From Cuspidothrix issatschenkoi CHARLIE-1 (GTDB lineage: Bacteria; Cyanobacteriota; Cyanobacteriia; Cyanobacteriales; Nostocaceae): DNA of 46,674 nucleotides. The first letter of the stretch is position 1. Each line of letters begins with the position of its first letter. The DNA lies in contig NZ_PGEM01000036.1 of the NCBI RefSeq assembly GCF_002934005.1, forward strand, positions 679 to 47,352. The letters run 5' to 3'. The position numbers were made by a program, and so were the translations under genes. The notes under the pieces were generated by a model. The model ran no database searches, was not told the origin of the DNA, and was given only the letters and a program-made list of their open reading frames with translations. Below, in pieces: positions 35,474-44,635 of this stretch.

Positions 35474-37384
35474 ATGGAAACACAAGATAGAGCAAAAGTC
35501 AAGCAAGTTGTTGATGCGATTGCCGCAACTCAAAAACATTTGCTTTCAATTCAAAATCCTGATGGTTATTGGTGGGCGGAATTAGAATCTAATGTTACCA
35601 TCACCTCGGAAGCTGTTTTATTACATAAGATTTGGGGAACTGACAAAACCAGACCTTTATATAAAGTAAAAAATTATCTCCGTTCTCAACAACGAGAACA
35701 TGGGGGTTGGGAATTGTTTTATGGTGATGGTGGGGATTTAAACACAACTGTAGAGGCTTACATGGCATTAAGGTTGTTAGGTGTACCCGTTACAGATCCC
35801 GCATTACTGAAAGCGAAATCTTTGATTTTAGCCAAAGGTGGTATTAGCAAAACCCGCATTTTTACCAAGTTACATCTAGCTTTAATTGGCTGTTATAATT
35901 GGCACGGACTGCCTTCGTTACCACCTTGGGTAATGTTGCTACCCGATAATTTTTTCTTCAATATTTATGAACTTTCCAGTTGGGCGCGTTCTAGCACTGT
36001 GCCATTATTAATTGTCTTTGATCAGAAACCTGTTTTTAAAATTGATCAACCAATTAATTTAGATGAATTATATGCTGAAGGTGTAGAAAATGTAGTTTGG
36101 CAATTACCAAAAAATGGTGATTGGTCGGATATTTTTAACATTCTCGATGATGGCTTTAAATTAGCAGAAAGTTTGAATTTTGTACCTTTCAGAAATGAAG
36201 GTATTAAAGCCGCAGAAAAATGGATTTTAGAACGGCAAGAAGTTACAGGTGATTGGGGGGGAATTATTCCCGCAATGTTAAACTCTCTGTTAGCCTTAAA
36301 GTGTTTAGATTATGATGCGAATGACCCAATTATCAAACGGGGTTTAAAAGCAGTTGATAATTTTGCTATTGAAATAGAAGATAGTTACTCTGTACAACCT
36401 TGTGTTTCTCCTGTATGGGATACAGCTTGGGCGATTCGGGCTTTAATTGATTCAGGGTTTTCCCCGAATAATGCTGCTATTGTCAAAGCTGGAGAATGGT
36501 TAATAGAGAAACAAATTCTCGATTATGGTGATTGGAACGTCAAAAATAAGCAAGGGAAACCCGGTGCTTGGGCGTTTGAATTTGACAATCGTTTTTATCC
36601 CGATGTGGATGATTCGGCTGTAGTTGTCATGGCTTTACATCAGGCTAAATTACCAAATGAGGAACTGAAAAAACAAGCTATTAATCGGGCTTTAAATTGG
36701 ATTGCGACGATGCAATGTAAACTAGGGGGTTGGGCGGCTTTTGATATTAATAATGATCAAGAATGGCTTAATGCTGTCCCTTATGGTGATTTGAAAGCGA
36801 TGATTGATCCGAATACTGCTGATGTCACAGCTAGAGTATTAGAAATGTTGGGTGCTTGTAATTTATCCATTCAACCAAATAATTTAGAAAAAGCTTTAGA
36901 TTATCTTTTGCAGGAACAAGAAACAGAAGGTTGTTGGTTTGGACGTTGGGGTGTAAATTACATTTATGGAACTAGCGGTGTTTTATCGGCTTTAGCTTTA
37001 ATAAATCCTTTAAAATATGCTGGAAACATCAATCAAGGTGTTAATTGGTTGGTGAAAATTCAAAATACTGATGGTGGTTGGGGAGAAACTTGTTTTAGTT
37101 ACAATGATCCTAGTTTGAAAGGCAAAGGTGACAGCACAGTATCCCAAACTGCATGGGCTTTAATTGGTTTAATAGCAGCAGGTGAAGCTACGGGAAAATT
37201 AGCTTTTGATAGTATTGAAAAGGGGATTAATTACCTGTTAGAAACTCAAAGATCAGATGGTACTTGGGATGAATCATACTTTACTGGTACTGGTTTTCCT
37301 TGTCATTTTTATTTGAAGTATCATCTGTATCAGCAGTATTTCCCGTTAATAGCTTTGGGTAGATACAGCAAGTTAGGAACGTAG
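35474..37384 (+). CDS. shc: Squalene-hopene cyclase, 636 aa
   Basis: Cyclises squalene to hopene and diplopterol on the membrane surface, giving the precursors of hopanoids. The catalytic acid motif PDVDDSAVV (D-x-D-D) is at ~residues 376-384. Several QW repeats are visible (for example QNPDGYWWAELES, QQREHGGWELFYG, TMQCKLGGWAAFD, IQNTDGGWGETC, TQRSDGTWDES). Length is normal. The C-terminal FTGTGFPCHFYLKYHLY is conserved. ATG 35474 has GAGGTAGG upstream. Divergent from the hpnB-like gene, with 133 bases between. Confidence 0.96.
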   Translation: METQDRAKVKQVVDAIAATQKHLLSIQNPDGYWWAELESNVTITSEAVLLHKIWGTDKTRPLYKVKNYLRSQQREHGGWELFYGDGGDLNTTVEAYMALRLLGVPVTDPALLKAKSLILAKGGISKTRIFTKLHLALIGCYNWHGLPSLPPWVMLLPDNFFFNIYELSSWARSSTVPLLIVFDQKPVFKIDQPINLDELYAEGVENVVWQLPKNGDWSDIFNILDDGFKLAESLNFVPFRNEGIKAAEKWILERQEVTGDWGGIIPAMLNSLLALKCLDYDANDPIIKRGLKAVDNFAIEIEDSYSVQPCVSPVWDTAWAIRALIDSGFSPNNAAIVKAGEWLIEKQILDYGDWNVKNKQGKPGAWAFEFDNRFYPDVDDSAVVVMALHQAKLPNEELKKQAINRALNWIATMQCKLGGWAAFDINNDQEWLNAVPYGDLKAMIDPNTADVTARVLEMLGACNLSIQPNNLEKALDYLLQEQETEGCWFGRWGVNYIYGTSGVLSALALINPLKYAGNINQGVNWLVKIQNTDGGWGETCFSYNDPSLKGKGDSTVSQTAWALIGLIAAGEATGKLAFDSIEKGINYLLETQRSDGTWDESYFTGTGFPCHFYLKYHLYQQYFPLIALGRYSKLGT

Positions 37385-37897
37385 ATGAACGCAGATAAAC
37401 GCGGATAAATTGGGATTTGATTAAATAGTAGTGATAAGGATTCAAATGAGGTACAAAGATCCCCAACTTCTTAGAGAAGTCGGGGATCTTGTTGTTGATA
37501 ACTAATTTAGGATCGCTATATAGAAATGATATTACATTTGTGAAAAAATTAGGTATTGTGGTATTATAGGGTATGGTTAGATAAGATCACCAACCACGTC
37601 AGATATTATAAATCTGTCTATTGATAGAATTTATGCAGTCTGACGCACCCTACGTATCTATTTAGATTTATGAATATAGCAAGGAGATATTATATCTAAC
37701 CATAGGTATATTTCTATCTACTTCTTTAGCACGAAGTTAAGTTAATCATTGAAGTTTAGACTGGAGTAAATTTACCATTGCAAAGCCACTTTTAGTTTTT
37801 AATATTTAATTATGAGTTAGGGTGATAAACAATCATAGTTGTAAATCCTCTCACTCATAATTATTTTGTTTATAATCCAAATTATTGGAGATAAAAA
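37385..37897. other. Spacer downstream of shc
   Basis: No gene seen. It carries the GATCCCC palindrome at 37456-37490, a TCTGACGCACCCTAC half-repeat at about 37629-37643 and AT-rich sequence that must include the promoter of the DUF2267 gene. Confidence 0.6.
37456..37490. terminator. GATCCCC palindrome, probable hairpin terminator after shc
   Basis: AAGATCCCCAACTTCT and AGAAGTCGGGGATCTT pair with a four-base loop and one mismatch, then TGTTGTTG. It lies 72 bases after shc. The same palindrome is dispersed at 45320-45386 and 46390-46422, so a repeat may have been recruited as terminator. Confidence 0.5.
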
Positions 37898-38299
37898 ATG
37901 GAATATACCGAGTTTATTACCCATGTCCAAACTTTAGCACAATCAGAATCTCGTGAAGAAGTAGAAATTGCTACCCGTGCTACTTTGGAAATTATTAAAC
38001 AAATTATTCCTAGTGATGAAAGAGAAGAATTAGCAGCACAAATTCCCCAGGAGTTAGGAGAATATTTGCGAGGTAGTGAAACAGAACCTATTCAGTCTTT
38101 TCATTTACAGGAGTTTATTGAGCGAATTAGTCAAAAAGAAAGTGTATCACCCACTATATCTATTATTCATGTGCGGGCTGTTTTTGCTGTTTTGCAAAAT
38201 GCCATAACTCCAGAGAAGTTTCGCAAATTCTATGATTATTTTTCCCATGACTATGAGGAATTGTTTAATATATCAATGATAAATCGAATCTCTGTTTAG
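37898..38299 (+). CDS. DUF2267 family protein, 133 aa
   Basis: MEYTEFITHVQTLAQSESRE through EIIKQIIPSDEREELAAQIPQ and the second helical half (VRAVFAVLQNAITPEKFRKF YDYFSHDYEELF) match DUF2267. These are small helical cytoplasmic proteins often seen near stress genes; their biochemical role is unknown. ATG with TTGGAGATAAAAA upstream. A 28-bp palindrome follows directly at 38304. Confidence 0.85.
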   Translation: MEYTEFITHVQTLAQSESREEVEIATRATLEIIKQIIPSDEREELAAQIPQELGEYLRGSETEPIQSFHLQEFIERISQKESVSPTISIIHVRAVFAVLQNAITPEKFRKFYDYFSHDYEELFNISMINRISV

Positions 38300-38303
38300 C
38301 ATT

Positions 38304-38331
38304 GTAGAGACGTTCCGGTGGAACGTCTCTA
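38304..38331. repeat. 28-bp palindrome family copy
   Basis: GTAGAGACGTTCC and GGAACGTCTCTAA with a short G/T loop. It starts five bases after the DUF2267 gene. Confidence 0.7.
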
Positions 38332-38497
38332 ATTTATTTAGGACGGACTTAGATAGAATTGGTATTAAGATACATTTATAAACTTAAAATTTAAGATACT
38401 CGATTTTAATAATAAATTGAGTATCTTTTTGGTGAAAAATAATTTAAAATTACCAATAGATACAAAATAATCAAAGTTAACGTTAATTTCGTCAATT

Positions 38498-38938
38498 ATG
38501 CTGACTTTTACCCAACGCAAAACACCTCATCCTGATCCTATAGTTACTCTCTCTCTTTCACTGACTGCGGAAGAACGAACTCGTAGCCGACATAAATTTA
38601 TATTAGCAGATCAGAAGGAGGTTTTTTTGCGTTTAGCTAGAGGTACAGTATTACATGATGGTGATATTCTCACAAATGAAACCGAAAGTATTTATATGAG
38701 AATTATTGCTAAACCTGAACCTGTTCTCACTGTATTGGCAGAAATTCCTTTATTATTAAGAGCTGCATATCATTTAGGAAATCGTCATGTAGCTGTGGAA
38801 ATTACTGCCACTTATTTACGCTTATCTCCAGATGCAGTTTTACAGTCTATGTTGACACAATTAGGATTAGAAATTAAAGAGGAAATTGTACCTTTTAAAC
38901 CAGAATTAGGGGCTTATGGAAATCACTCTCACTCATAG
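38498..38938 (+). CDS. ureE: Urease accessory protein UreE, 146 aa
   Basis: A nickel-binding metallochaperone that delivers Ni to the urease apoenzyme complex. [12 protein letters not shown] (~87-98) carries the conserved nickel-site histidine and the C-terminus has a short histidine tail (GNHSHS). First gene of ureEFG; its last 23 bases overlap ureF, which implies coupled translation. Confidence 0.93.
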   Translation: MLTFTQRKTPHPDPIVTLSLSLTAEERTRSRHKFILADQKEVFLRLARGTVLHDGDILTNETESIYMRIIAKPEPVLTVLAEIPLLLRAAYHLGNRHVAVEITATYLRLSPDAVLQSMLTQLGLEIKEEIVPFKPELGAYGNHSHS

Positions 38939-39602
38939 CCATTTTTTAACGGTTTTACAATTAGCAAGTCCCGCTTTACCTGTTGGGGCTTATGGCTATT
39001 CGGAAGGGTTGGAAATGTTAGTAGAAAATGGGACTATTACGAACATAAAAAATCTCCAAGATTGGCTAAAATCTGAGTTGATTTATGGTTCAATTCGCCT
39101 AGATGCTGCTGTAATAGTAAGGAGTTTTCATGCTGCGAAAAGCAACGATATAGAGGGTTTGAAGCGGTGGAATTTATGGTTATCGGCGGCGAGGGATACG
39201 GAGGAATTACGGGCTGCTAATTGGCAAATGGGGCGTTCTCTGATGCAATTATTAAGTAAGCTAGAACCAGGAATTTTACCTTTAGTCAATGCTGTCGGTT
39301 ATCCTAGTAATTATGCGATCGCTTTTGCTATGGCTTGCGCTCATTGGGATATAAATATTCAAGCTGGTTTATTAGCCTATTTACACAGTTGGGCGAGTAA
39401 TTTAATTACGGCAGGGATTAAAATTATTCCTCTGGGACAAACTGCGGGACAAGAGTTATTATTGGGTTTACAACCTTTATTAACTACTACTGTAGAGGAA
39501 ATTTTACTCATGGAGGATGATGATTTAGGATGTTGTAATTGGGGTTTATCTTTAGCAAGTATGCAGCACGAAATCCAGTACACTAGATTATTTAGGAGTT
39601 AA
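38916..39602 (+). CDS. ureF: Urease accessory protein UreF, 228 aa
   Basis: An all-helical protein that acts with UreG (and UreD/UreH) as a GTPase regulator in urease activation. [20 protein letters not shown] at the start is the conserved UreF block. Length is typical. It overlaps ureE by 23 bases and ends five bases before ureG. ureD, and the structural ureABC, are not in the window. Confidence 0.93.
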   Translation: MEITLTHSHFLTVLQLASPALPVGAYGYSEGLEMLVENGTITNIKNLQDWLKSELIYGSIRLDAAVIVRSFHAAKSNDIEGLKRWNLWLSAARDTEELRAANWQMGRSLMQLLSKLEPGILPLVNAVGYPSNYAIAFAMACAHWDINIQAGLLAYLHSWASNLITAGIKIIPLGQTAGQELLLGLQPLLTTTVEEILLMEDDDLGCCNWGLSLASMQHEIQYTRLFRS

Positions 39603-39607
39603 AAATT

Positions 39608-40204
39608 ATGACGGCTTTGAGAATAGGGGTTGCAGGTCCCGTGGGTTCAGGAAAAACAGCTTTAGTAGATGCTTTATGTAAGACTTTGCGGGAAAAATAT
39701 CAGTTAGCAGTAGTGACAAATGATATTTATACTCAAGAAGATGCTCAGTTTTTAGTCCGTTCTCAAGCCTTAGAAAGCGATCGCATTTTAGGAGTAGAAA
39801 CAGGAGGTTGTCCCCATACTGCTATCCGTGAAGACGCTTCCATGAATTTAGCAGCAATTGAACAATTAGAAGAGAAATTTACTAATTTAGATCTAGTCTT
39901 TTTAGAAAGTGGTGGAGATAATTTAGCTGCTACTTTTAGTCCTGAATTAGTAGATTTAACCATTTATGTTATTGATGTTGCTGCCGGTGATAAAATCCCC
40001 CGTAAGGGTGGACCAGGTATTACTAAATCTGATTTATTAGTGATTAATAAAACCGATCTTGCTCCCTATGTAGGTGCAGATTTGAATGTCATGGAACGAG
40101 ATGCCAAAAAAATGCGCGGTGATAAACCTTTTGTTTTTACAAACCTGAAAACTCAAACTGGTTTAGGAGATGTGATTCAGTTTGTGAATGCGGCTATTTG
40201 TTAA
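39608..40204 (+). CDS. ureG: Urease accessory GTPase UreG, 198 aa
   Basis: SIMIBI-class GTPase that powers nickel insertion. P-loop GPVGSGKT is at residues 10-17; [10 protein letters not shown], the metal-binding Cys-Pro-His in [15 protein letters not shown] (~71-85), [19 protein letters not shown] and [11 protein letters not shown] (guanine specificity) follow. Full length. Third gene of the operon. Confidence 0.96.
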   Translation: MTALRIGVAGPVGSGKTALVDALCKTLREKYQLAVVTNDIYTQEDAQFLVRSQALESDRILGVETGGCPHTAIREDASMNLAAIEQLEEKFTNLDLVFLESGGDNLAATFSPELVDLTIYVIDVAAGDKIPRKGGPGITKSDLLVINKTDLAPYVGADLNVMERDAKKMRGDKPFVFTNLKTQTGLGDVIQFVNAAIC

Positions 40205-40347
40205 TTGAATCCAACACTGAAGAAATTGCTTTTATTTCTCCGGTAAGTATTGATGATCTACCCACAAATTGGTCTTGTGACTGGTTGAATATATGGAATA
40301 ACACCAGTAAATCACTATTTAATTTACTGAAATTTCCCAAAATGTGA
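40201..40347 (+). pseudogene. Unidentified gene remnant after ureG
   Basis: Directly after ureG a different frame is open for 48 codons: [20 protein letters not shown], then PTNWSCDWLNIWNNTSKSLF NLLKFPKM. It has no start of its own. The composition is protein-like, suggesting the end of a former gene. No family was identified. Confidence 0.3.
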
Positions 40348-40366
40348 ACAATAAATAACAGCAATT

Positions 40367-40903
40367 ATGCAATTATCTACTCTCACTAATTCATTAGACA
40401 ATTTTCTGCAACAACCCAATATTGAAGCCTCTCCAGCTTGGGAGTTTATCCAAGGAAAAGTCCAGCAAAAACCCATGCCAACGCTGTTTCATTCTCGCCT
40501 CCAACGTAACCTTGTTAACGCCATCAATAACCAAACTACCGCCTACGAAGCTATTCAAGAATTACGGTGTATCGTGTCTCCCATGTCTCCTGTACCTGAT
40601 ATTTCGGTTGTTAATAGCGAACGTCTTGCTGATGAAGATGGACCCCTACAAGGTTCACCAGACTGGTTAATTGAAATTCGTTCTCCTGATCAAAGTACAT
40701 TAGATATACAACAAAAAATCCTGCATTGCTTGAGTAATGGGACACAACTTGCTTGGTTAATTGATATTCAAAAAAAGCAAATTTGGGTGTGGGAAAATCA
40801 AGAATTACCACTGATTTATGCTGATAATGATACACTTCCCACCTTGGGTAACATTTTAGAATTAACTGTTGCAACTGTGATGGCAATGACTCAGCAAAGA
40901 TGA
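40367..40903 (+). CDS. Uma2 family endonuclease-like protein (DUF820), 178 aa
   Basis: A member of the very large cyanobacterial Uma2 family with a PD-(D/E)xK-like core: VPDISVVNSERL (Asp), then WLIEIRSPDQSTLDIQQKI (E-x-R/S-P block) and ITKLAWLIDIQKKQIWVWE. The conserved lysine of the motif is an arginine here (EIRSPD). Function is unsettled; a nuclease role is predicted from fold only. Alone, ATG start. Confidence 0.85.
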   Translation: MQLSTLTNSLDNFLQQPNIEASPAWEFIQGKVQQKPMPTLFHSRLQRNLVNAINNQTTAYEAIQELRCIVSPMSPVPDISVVNSERLADEDGPLQGSPDWLIEIRSPDQSTLDIQQKILHCLSNGTQLAWLIDIQKKQIWVWENQELPLIYADNDTLPTLGNILELTVATVMAMTQQR

Positions 40904-40945
40904 TATTGTGTAAGTATTCAGCTAAAGGTGAAATTAGTCCAAAAA

Positions 40946-41458
40946 TTAGATACCGTTCGATTCCACCTGTTTAATTACCTCTAAAGGTAACTCTAAGATC
41001 TCTGCAATTTGCTCGTCACTTAAACCAAAATACCGTAATTTATCAATTTTTTTTATCTGAGGTTTATTATTTTTACGTTGCTTTAATTTAGTATTACTAG
41101 AATGATTTTTATCTGATTTATTTTTAGGTTGTTTAGAACTAATATTTACACAGCCATTTACAAATAAATTATTACTATTATCACCCAAAGAAATATCCAC
41201 ATTTTCCTGTCGTTCCAGAACAGATTTAAGATTACTTTTATCAACTGGTTCATCAAAAATATCAAATAACATTTGTAAAAGTTCGTAACCTACATCCTTT
41301 GCATGACCCGCGCTACAACCACAATTTTCGGCAATATCAGCATACTTTTGATGCTTTAGTGTCCCCTCAATAACTCCACGTTGCAAGTCATTGAGATGCT
41401 TGCCTGTGTTGAGATAAACAGCTTCATCCACAAGTTGTAGTAGTTCGTGAACCTGCAT
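40946..41458 (-). CDS. VMAP-N type helix-turn-helix protein with second C-terminal HTH, 170 aa
   Basis: The N-terminal domain (MQVHELLQLVDEAVYLNTGK, then HLNDLQRGVIEGTLKHQKYA DIAENCGCSAGHAKDVGYEL) is the helix-turn-helix known at the start of cyanobacterial vWA-MoxR-associated and NACHT/WD40 proteins. Here no effector domain follows: there is a lysine/asparagine-rich linker, then a short second HTH (LRYFGLSDEQIAEILELPLE VIKQVE). I chose ATG 41458; the frame is open to 41617, but the upstream part is basic and unrelated. Divergent from the NERD-helicase gene. Confidence 0.7.
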   Translation of the reverse strand: MQVHELLQLVDEAVYLNTGKHLNDLQRGVIEGTLKHQKYADIAENCGCSAGHAKDVGYELLQMLFDIFDEPVDKSNLKSVLERQENVDISLGDNSNNLFVNGCVNISSKQPKNKSDKNHSSNTKLKQRKNNKPQIKKIDKLRYFGLSDEQIAEILELPLEVIKQVESNGI

Positions 41459-41748
41459 GGTTAGAAATGTAACGCGACACAAGTAATGATAGCAGACTTT
41501 ATCCGTATTTTTCAGTCTTTTTCCGTCTGTTTGTAATTTTTTGTTGAGATCCGCTTTTTTCCGCTTTTCAGGGTTGGGTAGGTGGTGTAGGGTATGTAAA
41601 AAGTATAACTCACGCAAGTTTCACACTAAATATTTATTGTAGGGTGCATCATAAATAATAAATCTGTTAATTTAAATTATTTATGCGATTTTACGTAAAT
41701 AGTCATGCCTAAATTTGGGTAAGTCATCAAAATAAAGGAGATATAATC

Positions 41749-43923
41749 ATGACTGACAATGAACGCAAATTTATAACCAGTGAAGCTATATCCAACGACA
41801 AACATGATACTCATGAGAAAATTTGGAAAACCACTAAAGACAGTTTTTCTAGTCGAGATTGCATAGGATATTGGCGTTATCCCTTATTCTCTAAAGTAGG
41901 AGAAGTCAGAAAAGAACCAGACATTCTGATTGTTGATCGAGAGTTGGGATTAATTACTATAGAAATAGAAAATATTAGTATTTATCAAGTTGTAGCTGTC
42001 AATGGTGATCAATGGGAATTTGCACATGATAGTACATTGCTTTTCAATCCTGCACAACGTTCTAATCGTTCATTACAAACATTATTAGGATATTGTGATC
42101 GAGAAGATATTATTTTCCGCAAAATTACAGGACGTGCTTTAGTTGCCTTACCAAAAATTACCATAGAAGAGTGGCAACAAAAAGGTTTTGATCAATTACC
42201 TAATTGTCCTCCTATTATATTTAAAAATAATTTGGGGAAAACAGCTTTTTTTGAGAGAATTTACCAATCACAACCAATGGTTACAGGAGATCACATCAAT
42301 GATGAACAATGGAAAGTATTGCGTGCTGTTATTAGTGGGACTCCTGTACTTCGTAAACCTTCTACAGCTACTTTTTCTCATACTAAAAATAGATCAGCTA
42401 TTCTTTCAATTCTTGGGGAGTGGCTTTATGAAACTGATTTACAACAAGAACATATTGGTAAAGAAATTCCTCCAGGAGCGCAAAGAATACGGGGAATTGC
42501 AGGTTCAGGTAAGACTGTTTTATTGTGCCAAAAAGCTGCTAATATGTATTTGAAACATCCTGATTGGGATATTGCTTTAGTGTTCTTTACCCGTTCTTTA
42601 TATGAGCAGATTGAAAGTTTACTAGATCGTTGGTTAAAAAGATTTAGTAATGGCGATGTTTCCTATGATGAAAAAGTTAGGAGAAAACTAAAAGTTCTTC
42701 ATGCTTGGGGTGGTAGCTATAGAGCAGGTTTATATTCAACTATTTGTGAGAGACACGGCGTTTCACCTTTGAGAGCTATTCAGGGTTTAAGCCCAAGTGA
42801 AGGATTAGCTGAATGTACTAAGAGATTGTTAGATGGGAAAGAAATCCAACCTCTTTTTGATGCTATTCTTATTGATGAAGGTCAAGACCTTGTAAGTGAA
42901 GATGAAAGAAAATTTGAAGAAAATAATGAATCTAAACAAGCTATTTATTGGATGGCTTATCAAGCTTTACGTCCTGTTGACAATGAATCTTCTGAACAAC
43001 GTTGTCTAATATGGGCTTATGATGAAGCTCAAAGTTTAGATAGTTTAAAAATACCAATGGCTAAAGAATTATTTGGTAAAAGTTTGACAAATTTAGTATC
43101 TGGACAACATAAGGGTGGAATTAAAAAAAGTGAAATAATGCACCGTTGTTATAGAACTCCTGGAGAAATTCTAACAACTGCTCACGCAATTGGAATGGGA
43201 TTATTGCGCTCCGATGGAATACTACAAGGATTAACAGACAAGAAGAGTTGGGAATCTATTGGTTATCAAGTTAAAGAAGGGGAATTTCGTTCTGGGCAAA
43301 AAATTGTTTTACATCGTCCTCCTGAAAATTCGCCGAATCCTATTCCTAAACTATGGGAAAAGCCAGTTCTTGAATTTGAAACCTATGAATCTCGAACTCA
43401 AGAATTAGAAGCTTTAGCCGCAAGAATTAAATATAATCTTGAGCAAGATGGATTAAAATCTAGTAGAGATATTTTAATAGTCGTTTTAGGTTCAGTGAGA
43501 GATGCAGGTCAGTTAGAAACAGAAGTAGGAAAATTCTTGATGAAAGAAGGAATTAATATTTACATTGCGGCTGCTAAAACACTGAATCAATTAAATCCAA
43601 ATTTTCAAGCTGGAACATTAAATCAAGATAAATTTTGGTGTGAAGGAGGTGTAACAATTTCTCGTATTCATCGAGCAAAAGGAAATGAGGCTAATATGGT
43701 TTATGTTGTTGGAATTGATAAAATTGCAGAAAATGAAAATGATCCTAATTTACGAAATCAGCTATTTGTTGCATTAACAAGATCGAGAGGTTGGGCTTGT
43801 ATGAGTGGAATTGGTGACTATCCTTTTTATAGTGAAATTAACCAAGTGATTAAAAGTGGAGATACTTTTACTTTCACCTATAAGAAACCGCCAAAAGTCA
43901 ATACAGGAGAAGAAACAGAGTAA
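41749..43923 (+). CDS. NERD-domain / UvrD-like SF1 helicase, 724 aa
   Basis: Residues ~15-130 resemble a NERD nuclease domain (EPDILIVDRELGLITIEIEN, the strand with the expected acidic residues). The SF1A helicase follows: Walker A GIAGSGKT (~250), motif II LIDEGQDL (~373), RCYRTPGEI, and motif V/VI SRIHRAKGNEANMVYVVG (~637) and FVALTRSRGW (~674). Only the domain combination is seen; antiviral roles are known for some NERD-helicases (for example Nhi) and are inferred here. The usual Lys after the acidic strand of NERD is a Glu (EIE), so nuclease activity may be lost. Divergent partner: the VMAP-HTH gene. RBS GGAGATATA precedes the ATG. Confidence 0.85.
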   Translation: MTDNERKFITSEAISNDKHDTHEKIWKTTKDSFSSRDCIGYWRYPLFSKVGEVRKEPDILIVDRELGLITIEIENISIYQVVAVNGDQWEFAHDSTLLFNPAQRSNRSLQTLLGYCDREDIIFRKITGRALVALPKITIEEWQQKGFDQLPNCPPIIFKNNLGKTAFFERIYQSQPMVTGDHINDEQWKVLRAVISGTPVLRKPSTATFSHTKNRSAILSILGEWLYETDLQQEHIGKEIPPGAQRIRGIAGSGKTVLLCQKAANMYLKHPDWDIALVFFTRSLYEQIESLLDRWLKRFSNGDVSYDEKVRRKLKVLHAWGGSYRAGLYSTICERHGVSPLRAIQGLSPSEGLAECTKRLLDGKEIQPLFDAILIDEGQDLVSEDERKFEENNESKQAIYWMAYQALRPVDNESSEQRCLIWAYDEAQSLDSLKIPMAKELFGKSLTNLVSGQHKGGIKKSEIMHRCYRTPGEILTTAHAIGMGLLRSDGILQGLTDKKSWESIGYQVKEGEFRSGQKIVLHRPPENSPNPIPKLWEKPVLEFETYESRTQELEALAARIKYNLEQDGLKSSRDILIVVLGSVRDAGQLETEVGKFLMKEGINIYIAAAKTLNQLNPNFQAGTLNQDKFWCEGGVTISRIHRAKGNEANMVYVVGIDKIAENENDPNLRNQLFVALTRSRGWACMSGIGDYPFYSEINQVIKSGDTFTFTYKKPPKVNTGEETE

Positions 43924-43978
43924 TCGTAGGGTGGGTTAGGCATATGAGCTAATCAAGTAGTAAAATACAATAATATTA

Positions 43979-44116
43979 ATGCACCGTAACCCACTATTTA
44001 CCATCAATGATCCTATATTATCAGATTTTCTTAATGATTTAAAAAGTGCTGATTTAGCAGGTATTTCCCTAAATCCTCAAAACCTGGGATTGCGTCTTGA
44101 TTTTACTTTCTTTTAA
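43979..44116 (+). CDS. Possible small protein or gene remnant, 45 aa
   Basis: ATG frame MHRNPLFTINDPILSDFLND, then LKSADLAGISLNPQNLGLRL DFTFF. It starts 56 bases after the helicase gene and overlaps a GCACCGTAACCCAC repeat. The sequence reads like real protein but is short and unknown. It could be a fragment left from a larger gene. Confidence 0.3.
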   Translation: MHRNPLFTINDPILSDFLNDLKSADLAGISLNPQNLGLRLDFTFF

Positions 44117-44284
44117 TTTTGAATCTAGAATTTCCCACTCCCCAAGCTTTACCGGTACGAGCAGGTTTGCCCCTACTTTATTTCTCCAGACTGCTGCTTT
44201 AGCTCTTAGTGCTTTCTTGGCAGATTTGTTCCAGTTTATTTTTAGTCTAAATATAGTCTAGTAGACATAGAAGTGAAAATTATC

Positions 44285-44312
44285 GTAGGGACAATTCATG
44301 AATTGTCCCTAC
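44285..44312. repeat. 28-bp palindrome family, perfect copy
   Basis: GTAGGGACAATTCA and TGAATTGTCCCTAC are perfectly complementary. The arms differ from the copies at 85 and 1448 by two paired changes (GGTA to ACAA). Confidence 0.85.
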
Positions 44313-44384
44313 AAGAGTTTGGTGGTTATGCACATTTAATGACCACCAGATGTCTATTTATAGCGATCGCTACAACAATACAAC

Positions 44385-44552
44385 ATGAAAACGAAGTTAG
44401 GACTGGAATTAGAGCAAGTAAATCTGCGTTTGAAATCTGCAAAGACCAGAGTAACAATTCGAGAATCGGCGTTGCTGAAACCAAGTATGAATTTAGATGT
44501 AGAGACGTTCCATGGAACGTCTCTACAAGGGTTTGGAGATCATCAAAAATAA
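44385..44552 (+). pseudogene. Possible N-terminal fragment of a tyrosine-type integrase
   Basis: The frame MKTKLGLELEQVNLRLKSAK TRVTIRESALLKPSMNLDVE resembles the beginning of cyanobacterial integrases (VNxRLKxAxxRVxIxxR). It runs into the palindrome at 44499-44526 and stops. The match is from memory and short, so the call is weak. Confidence 0.3.
44499..44526. repeat. 28-bp palindrome family, perfect copy
   Basis: GTAGAGACGTTCCA and TGGAACGTCTCTAC are perfectly complementary. Confidence 0.85.
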
Positions 44553-44635
44553 TTTTCATACCTCAAATCAGCAACGCCGAATTTCCGATAGAAATGCTTT
44601 ATGATAGTGTGGGATTGGAAACAGAAACGTAAAGT

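Noticed and set aside
44273-44632. 119-codon frame
   Set aside because: It passes through two 28-bp palindromes and uses a different frame from the more protein-like segment at 44385.
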